Positions 31,175-35,552 of a stretch of DNA of 35,552 bases are shown here, one piece after another. Within the stretch, counting starts at the first letter, position 1. The number at the start of each line of letters is the position of its first letter. A model generated the notes under the pieces. That model was given only the letters and a program-made list of their open reading frames with translations, had not been told where the DNA came from and did no database searches. The stretch is from Phycisphaerales bacterium UBA7812 (GTDB taxonomy: Bacteria; Planctomycetota; Phycisphaerae; Phycisphaerales; UBA1924), in NCBI GenBank assembly GCA_002480345.1, contig DLBY01000138.1, forward strand, positions 12,992 through 48,543, in the 5' to 3' direction. The translations under genes were made by a program, and so were the position numbers.

Positions 31175-31180
31175 TACCAT
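31175..31180 (+). promoter_or_regulatory. -10 box of leaderless RimB-RimK operon promoter
   Basis: TACCAT, then 6 nt, then ATG 31187. It begins 12 nt after the stop codon of the HAF-repeat gene. Confidence 0.6.
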
Positions 31181-31186
31181 CGCGGG

Positions 31187-31744
31187 ATGGACCAAGCGGA
31201 TCAGTGTGAGCGCATCCCCGTCGCCGGCTGGCGCGAGCGGGTGGATCTGCCCGAGTGGGGCCTGCACGGCGTGCGCGCCAAGCTCGACACCGGCGCGCGC
31301 ACGAGCGCGATCGATGTCGCGACGATCGAGCATCTCGAGGACGGGCGGATCCGGTTCGAGGTGGTGGGGCGGCACAAGCCCACGCGGCGGACCAAGTGGG
31401 TCGAGGCGATGCCCGTGCGCACGAGCGTCGTGAAGCCCAGCCACGGGAAGGCGCAGGAGCGGATCGTCTGCCGGACGCCGATCCGCGTGGGGGACATCGA
31501 GGCGGAGATCGAGATCAGCCTCGTGTGCCGGAAGAAGATGCTGTGCCGGATGCTGCTGGGTCGCACGGCCCTCGCGGGTCGGATGCTGGTGGACTCGGAC
31601 GCGAAGTATCTGCTGACGGAGCGCTCGCGCAAGAAGCACCGCGCGCGGTTCGATCCGGGTTTTGACCGCCCCCGACGCCCACGGGAGAGAGACGGCAAGA
31701 ACGACACTTCGGACGGATCTTCGGGACCGGGAGGCACTCCATGA
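31187..31744 (+). CDS. RimB-type retropepsin-like protease ('ATP-dependent zinc protease' family, PF05618)
   Basis: A 185-residue single-domain aspartic-protease-fold protein. The active-site loop 'AKLDTGARTSAI' carries the D-T-G-A motif of retropepsins, and 'MLLGRTAL' is the matching hydrophobic-Gly motif. The database name 'ATP-dependent zinc protease' is historical; the motifs show neither an ATPase nor a zinc site. In other bacteria this family sits with RimK as RimB and acts on the glutamate-tailing system. The basic C-terminal ~35 residues ('RSRKKHRARFDPGFDRPRRP') are an extension, probably disordered. The stop overlaps the next start codon as ATGA. ATG 31187 is favoured over the upstream ATG because the TACCAT box would start transcription exactly there. 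Confidence 0.88.
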   Translation: MDQADQCERIPVAGWRERVDLPEWGLHGVRAKLDTGARTSAIDVATIEHLEDGRIRFEVVGRHKPTRRTKWVEAMPVRTSVVKPSHGKAQERIVCRTPIRVGDIEAEIEISLVCRKKMLCRMLLGRTALAGRMLVDSDAKYLLTERSRKKHRARFDPGFDRPRRPRERDGKNDTSDGSSGPGGTP

Positions 31745-32967
31745 AACTCGCGATTCTCTCCACGGCGCCGCGGTGCTACAGCACGCGCCGCCTCAAGCAG
31801 GCGGCGCTCGAGCGTGACCACAATGTCAAGGTGCTCAACACGCTCCGGTTCTCGATCGGGCTCGCGGAGGGCGAGCCCAGCCTGTATTTCCGGAGCAAGG
31901 AGCTCAGCGAGTACGACGCGGTGCTGCCGCGCGTCGGGGCGTCGATCACCTACTTCGGCACCGCGGTCGTGCGCCAGTTCGAGCAGATGGATGTCTACAC
32001 GCCCAACACCGCGGCGGGCATCGTGAACAGCCGGGACAAGCTGCGGAGCCTGCAGATCCTGAGCCGGCACGACATCGGGATCCCGCAGACGGCGTTCGTG
32101 CGCGACCGGAAGGATGTGCTCCCCGCGATCGAGCGGGTGGGCGGCGCGCCGGTGATCATCAAGATCCTGGAGGGCACGCAGGGGGTGGGCGTGATTCTCG
32201 CGGAGACGACCAAGGTCGCGGAGGCGATCATCGAGACGCTGCAGACGGCGCGGCAGAATGTGCTGGTGCAGCGGTTCGTGAAGGAGAGCAAGGGGCGCGA
32301 TATCCGTGCGTTCGTCGTGGGCGACCAGGTCATCGCGGCGATGCGCCGGGTCGCGCAGGGCGACGAGTTCCGCAGCAATGTCCACCGTGGGGGCAGGGCG
32401 GAAGCGATCGAGCTCGACGATGTCTACAAGGAGACCGCGGTCCGCGCGGCGCAGATCATGGGCCTGCGCGTCGCGGGGGTGGACATGCTCGAGGGCAAGG
32501 ACGGGCCCCAGATCATGGAGGTCAACTCGTCCCCGGGTCTCGAGGGCATCGAGGGCGCGACCAAGCTCGACATCGCGGGCGCGATCATCGACTACATCGC
32601 GGGGCGCGTGAATTTCCCGGAGATCGACCTGCGGCAGCGGCTGACGGTCAGCAAGGGGTGGGGCGTCGCGGATGTGCTGATCCCCGAGGGCTCCTGGCTC
32701 GAGGGCAAGACCATCGAGCAGACCGGGCTCCGGGAGCGGTCGATCATGATCCTCAACCTGCACCGCGGGACGAGCGTGATCTCCAATCCCCGCGCCTCGC
32801 GTGAGCTCGAGGCGGGCGACAGCCTGCTGTGCTACGGCGAGCTCGACGAGATGCGCGACCTCGTGCCCGATCCCAAGCAGCGGCGCAAGCGCAAGCTGCG
32901 CGCGCGCAGGCTCAGCCCCGAGACGCTCGAGCAGATCGAGTCGGACCGGCAGGAGGCCGAGCGTTGA
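31741..32967 (+). CDS. rimK: RimK-type ATP-grasp glutamate ligase with C-terminal RCK_C domain
   Basis: A 408-residue ligase expected to add glutamate residues to the C-terminus of a protein, classically ribosomal protein S6, using ATP. The RimK N-domain is 'MKLAILSTAPRCYSTRRLKQAA' to about residue 95. The ATP-grasp part includes 'VIIKILEGTQGVGVILAE', 'VLVQRFVKESKGRDIRAFVVG' and the metal-binding 'IMEVNSSPGLEGIE'. This core ends near 290, the length of usual RimK. The extra ~110 residues ('GWGVADVLIPEGSWLEGKTI', 'RSIMILNLHRGTSVI', 'RELEAGDSLLCYGELDEM') have the pattern of a TrkA_C/RCK_C ligand-binding domain and end in a basic helix. GGGAGG (31729-31734) is 6 nt before ATG 31741. It overlaps both neighbours by 4 bp. 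Confidence 0.92.
   Translation: MKLAILSTAPRCYSTRRLKQAALERDHNVKVLNTLRFSIGLAEGEPSLYFRSKELSEYDAVLPRVGASITYFGTAVVRQFEQMDVYTPNTAAGIVNSRDKLRSLQILSRHDIGIPQTAFVRDRKDVLPAIERVGGAPVIIKILEGTQGVGVILAETTKVAEAIIETLQTARQNVLVQRFVKESKGRDIRAFVVGDQVIAAMRRVAQGDEFRSNVHRGGRAEAIELDDVYKETAVRAAQIMGLRVAGVDMLEGKDGPQIMEVNSSPGLEGIEGATKLDIAGAIIDYIAGRVNFPEIDLRQRLTVSKGWGVADVLIPEGSWLEGKTIEQTGLRERSIMILNLHRGTSVISNPRASRELEAGDSLLCYGELDEMRDLVPDPKQRRKRKLRARRLSPETLEQIESDRQEAER
32951..32956 (+). promoter_or_regulatory. ribosome binding site that fixes a TTG start
   Basis: AGGAGG inside the end of rimK, 7 nt before TTG 32964, which overlaps the rimK stop as TTGA. Confidence 0.75.
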
Positions 32968-34082
32968 GCACCCCCTCGGACCCGCACGAGTGGTTCGGTC
33001 GTCGCATCGAGCCCGGCGAGCCCGTCCGCCTCCTTATGTCGTTGTCGGAGACTTTTTCGGGCGAGCAGATGCGCGTCCCGGTCTACATCTGGCGCGGCGA
33101 GGCGGAGGGCCCCACGGTCTTCGTCACCGGCGCCGTCCACGGGGATGAGATCAACGGCACCGGCGCGATCCGGCACATCCTCCGCGAGCGGCCCTTCGAG
33201 ATGGAGGGGGGGACGCTCGTGCTGGTGCCGGTCGTGAACCTCCCGGGCTTCGAGCGGCACACGCGCTACCTGCCCGACCGGCGCGACCTGAACCGCTCCT
33301 TCCCGGGCACGCGCGGGGGGTCCTTCGCGAGCCGGGTCGCGCACGCGGTCTTCGACCAGGTCGTCCGGCGGTGCGATTACGGGATCGACCTGCACACCGC
33401 GGCGGTGCGCCGGACGAACTTTCCCAATGTCCGCGCCGACATGGGCGACCCCGCGTTGGCGGCGTTTGCGCGCGCGTTCGGCGCCGGGCTGATCGTCTCG
33501 GGGACGGGGCCCGAGGGCTCGCTGCGTGCGTCGGCGTGCGCGATCGGCGTGCCCACGCTCATCCTCGAATCGGGCGAGGTCTGGAAGGTCGAGTCGGGGT
33601 ACATCGAGTACGCGACGCGCGGGATCGTCAACTGCCTCCGGTTTCTCGGGATGGTCGCGGGCACCGTCGAGGAGCCCGCGTACCGCGTCGAGGTGGACGC
33701 GACGAGCTGGATCCGCGCCTCGCACGGGGGGTTCCTGGAGTTCCATGTCTCCCCCGGCACGATCGTCGAGGCGGGCGAGGCGATCGCGACGAACACGACC
33801 CTCGCGGGGCAGGACCTCGATGTGCTGCGCGCGCCGCGGGACGGGATCGTGCTGGGGATGACGACGATCCCGTCGGTCTCGCCGGGCGATCCGGTCTGCC
33901 ACCTCGCGTTCCCCAAGCGTTCGGCGCTCCGCAAGCTCGAGCGCGCGGTCGACGCGCTCGACGATGATTCGCTGCACGAGCGCATCCGCGACGATCTGTC
34001 GCGCAGCGTCCATGTCACCGAGCACGATGGGTCCGACGAGGACGACGATGTCTTCGAGCCCCCGGCGACGGACGACGACTGA
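32964..34082 (+). CDS. succinylglutamate desuccinylase / aspartoacylase-family zinc deacylase
   Basis: A 372-residue zinc hydrolase of the M14-related AstE/AspA family (PF04952), which cleaves N-acyl amino acids or peptide-like bonds. Zinc ligands are H59 and E62 in 'GAVHGDEINGTGA' and H144 in 'DLHTAA'. 'RDLNRSFPG' (108-115) contains the substrate-binding Asn-Arg, and E202 in 'LILESGEVW' is the likely catalytic Glu. A C-terminal biotinyl-lipoyl-like beta-barrel follows ('GGFLEFHVSPGTIVEAGEAIATNT'), then an acidic tail ('DGSDEDDDVFEPPATDDD'). The start is TTG 32964, supported by AGGAGG and the TTGA overlap with rimK. Position as third gene of the RimB-RimK operon suggests it trims or recycles the glutamate tail or a related acylated product; this is inference. 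Confidence 0.9.
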   Translation: MSTPSDPHEWFGRRIEPGEPVRLLMSLSETFSGEQMRVPVYIWRGEAEGPTVFVTGAVHGDEINGTGAIRHILRERPFEMEGGTLVLVPVVNLPGFERHTRYLPDRRDLNRSFPGTRGGSFASRVAHAVFDQVVRRCDYGIDLHTAAVRRTNFPNVRADMGDPALAAFARAFGAGLIVSGTGPEGSLRASACAIGVPTLILESGEVWKVESGYIEYATRGIVNCLRFLGMVAGTVEEPAYRVEVDATSWIRASHGGFLEFHVSPGTIVEAGEAIATNTTLAGQDLDVLRAPRDGIVLGMTTIPSVSPGDPVCHLAFPKRSALRKLERAVDALDDDSLHERIRDDLSRSVHVTEHDGSDEDDDVFEPPATDDD

Positions 34083-34115
34083 CACTTCGCCCCCGGGGTT
34101 GCGCCGCGCCGGCGC

Positions 34116-34121
34116 TACCCT
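34116..34121 (+). promoter_or_regulatory. -10 box of leaderless M42 peptidase promoter
   Basis: TACCCT, then 6 nt, then ATG 34128. It is the same hexamer and spacing as kdsD. Confidence 0.6.
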
Positions 34122-34127
34122 TCGGGC

Positions 34128-35408
34128 ATGACCACGACACCCCAGCCTTCCGACGCGCCCGCTCCAGGGGCGACGCTCGACGCGCCGACGCGGGACCTCC
34201 TGCTCGATATCACCTCCACCCCCACCGCGGCGGGCAAGGAGCAGCGGGTGATCGCGAAGATCGAGGCGTGGTTGCGGGGCCGCCCGGGCCTCGTCCGGCG
34301 CGACGACGCGCACGGGAACATCGAGATCGCGCTCGATCCCGACGCCGGAGCGCCCTTCCGCGAAGGGCCCCCGGTCTATTTCACCGCGCACATGGATCAC
34401 CCCGCGTTCGTGGTCGAGCGCGTCGTCGGGCCCGCGACGATCGAGCTCGCCTTCCGGGGCGGCGTGATGGACGACTACTTCCCCGACGCGCGTGTTGTGC
34501 TCCACCTGCGAGGCGGGGACGGCGCGCGGACGACGGTCGGCGGGGTCATCACCGGGCGGGGCGACCTGACCACCCCCGACAAATCGTGGATGTGCGACCT
34601 CGACGAGCAGACCGACTCGGTGCAGGTGGGCGACTTCGCGACCTGGGAGCTCCCCCCCGCCGAGATCGTCGAGGAGGTGCTGGCCGGCGACAACCCCACC
34701 GGAGAGCGCGGCGCCGTGCTCTACACCAACGCCTGCGATGATCTCGCGGCGCTCGTCGCGGCGCTCGTCGCGCTCGACCGCCTCCGTGAGAAGCGGGGAG
34801 CGGGCGAGCGGGTGCACGACACGCGCGTCCTGCTGACGCGCGCCGAGGAGATCGGGTTCATCGGCGCGATCGGCGCGAGCCGGGACGGGTTCATGCCCAG
34901 GGGCGCGCGGATCATCGCGCTGGAGAACAGCCGGAGTTTCGAGGACTCACCGATCGGGGGCGGGCCGATCGTGCGGGTGGGCGACCGGGTGAGCGTGTTC
35001 AGCCCGGGGCTGACGGGGGCCGTGGCGAAGGTCGCCGAGCGGATCGCGGGCGGTCCCGCGAGCGTGCGTGCCAACCAGAAGCTCAGCGAGTTGCCGACCT
35101 GGCGCTGGCAGCGCAAGCTGATGGCGGGCGGCGCCTGCGAAGCGAGCGTCTTCTGCCACTTCGGGTACGAGGCGACCTGCGTCTGCCTGCCCCTGGGTAA
35201 CTATCACAACATGGCGAACCTCACCGAGGCCCAGGCGGGCACCCACGAGGGGCCCCCCCGCGTCGGGCGCGAGCATGTCGCGGTGCGCGATTTCCTGGGG
35301 ATGGTCGACCTGCTCGTCGGGTGCGGCGAGGATCTCCCGGGGACGGGCGGGCTGGGCGATCGGCTCGAGAAGCTCTGGGCGGACCGGTCCGGCGTGCTGC
35401 GGGGCTGA
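34128..35408 (+). CDS. M42-like dinuclear zinc aminopeptidase
   Basis: A 426-residue metallopeptidase of the M28/M42 type. Expected metal and catalytic residues are present in order: H88 and D90 in 'TAHMDHPAF', D204/D205 in 'NACDDLAALV', E240/E241 in 'TRAEEIGFIGA', E266 in 'IIALENSRS' and H360 in 'GNYHNMA'. The stretch between the first and second sets ('GGVMDDYFPDARVVLHLRGG...', about 110-175) corresponds to the beta-barrel dimerisation domain that marks M42. The family acts as aminopeptidases or glutamyl aminopeptidases in the cytoplasm. It has its own leaderless-type promoter 34 bp after the deacylase stop. Being next to a glutamate-tailing operon makes a role in glutamyl-peptide turnover possible, but that is speculation. 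The remaining 144 bases of the window hold no gene I can support. Confidence 0.88.
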   Translation: MTTTPQPSDAPAPGATLDAPTRDLLLDITSTPTAAGKEQRVIAKIEAWLRGRPGLVRRDDAHGNIEIALDPDAGAPFREGPPVYFTAHMDHPAFVVERVVGPATIELAFRGGVMDDYFPDARVVLHLRGGDGARTTVGGVITGRGDLTTPDKSWMCDLDEQTDSVQVGDFATWELPPAEIVEEVLAGDNPTGERGAVLYTNACDDLAALVAALVALDRLREKRGAGERVHDTRVLLTRAEEIGFIGAIGASRDGFMPRGARIIALENSRSFEDSPIGGGPIVRVGDRVSVFSPGLTGAVAKVAERIAGGPASVRANQKLSELPTWRWQRKLMAGGACEASVFCHFGYEATCVCLPLGNYHNMANLTEAQAGTHEGPPRVGREHVAVRDFLGMVDLLVGCGEDLPGTGGLGDRLEKLWADRSGVLRG

Positions 35409-35552
35409 GCCCCCGAACGAAGAGATCGGGCCTGCTCGCCGCGATTTCAGGATCTGATCGGGTTGTGGTGCGAACAGGGCCCGGCGCGGGCGTTGGGTGT
35501 GCAGGCGGCGCGGCGTGCCCCTTCACTCCCCGCCAGGGGAGCGGACCGGCGG

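Noticed and set aside
32832..34817. 661-codon minus-strand frame opposite rimK, the deacylase and the M42 peptidase
   Set aside because: It spans three plus-strand genes with clear active sites and has no recognisable domain.
1..35552. tRNA, rRNA, CRISPR array, insertion sequence, prophage or integrase
   Set aside because: No cloverleaf or CCA-type gene, no regularly spaced repeats, no transposase or integrase motif and no terminal inverted repeats with target duplication were seen.

Overview
The window is GC-rich, densely coding DNA that looks like the chromosome of a planctomycete of the Phycisphaerae type. The grounds are: (i) at least five exported proteins ending in a paired, Cys-bounded dockerin-like tail ('DLADINAFV...GC'), a hallmark I associate with Phycisphaerales; (ii) a zinc-ribbon membrane protein with the doubled 'C..C.YDLRG......CPECG' motif; (iii) a PEP-CTERM-like 'PAPGALAL' sorting tail; (iv) a Kdo/LPS-type gene set (KdsD, WaaP-like kinase, WaaE-like glycosyltransferase). 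I see no rRNA, tRNA, CRISPR array, integrase or insertion sequence. No gene-free stretch exceeds 300 bases.

Layout. 0-4.7 kb: CPBP membrane protease, an 8-bp tandem repeat, gatCA (minus strand), and a PEP-CTERM-like secreted protein followed by three inverted repeats. 4.7-9.8 kb: PqaA-type hydrolase and zinc-ribbon membrane protein (minus), a small lipoprotein, and divergent scpA / kdsD. 9.8-15.1 kb: LVIVD-repeat dockerin protein, a HU-like protein with a lysine-rich tail and its terminator, an EEP-family hydrolase divergent from a 2-hydroxyacid dehydrogenase, and an ECF sigma / anti-sigma pair. 15.2-22.7 kb: three large exported dockerin-tailed proteins on the minus strand (vanadium haloperoxidase-type, beta-helix-like, S8 protease). 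22.8-26.9 kb: DUF167 protein, TIGR03790-like protein, orphan DNA methyltransferase and a WaaP-like kinase. 26.9-29.7 kb: a continuous glycosyltransferase-DEAD-box helicase ORF. 29.8-35.4 kb: a HAF-repeat dockerin protein of visibly lower GC, then a RimB-like retropepsin / RimK-RCK_C ligase / AstE-like deacylase operon and an M42-like aminopeptidase.

The most striking non-coding signal is a recurring TANNNT box placed exactly 6 nt before the start codon of eight genes (7 nt for a ninth). This predicts leaderless mRNAs in which the first base of the start codon is also the transcription start. Genes inside operons and genes with longer leaders carry Shine-Dalgarno sequences instead. In one case two such boxes overlap on opposite strands in a 17-bp gap between two GTG-started genes (kinase / glycosyltransferase).

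The best candidate for a coherent, little-described system is the three-gene protein-tailing operon at 31.2-34.1 kb: a glutamate ligase fused to an RCK_C ligand-binding domain, an aspartic protease of the RimB type, and a zinc carboxypeptidase-like deacylase, all translationally coupled.
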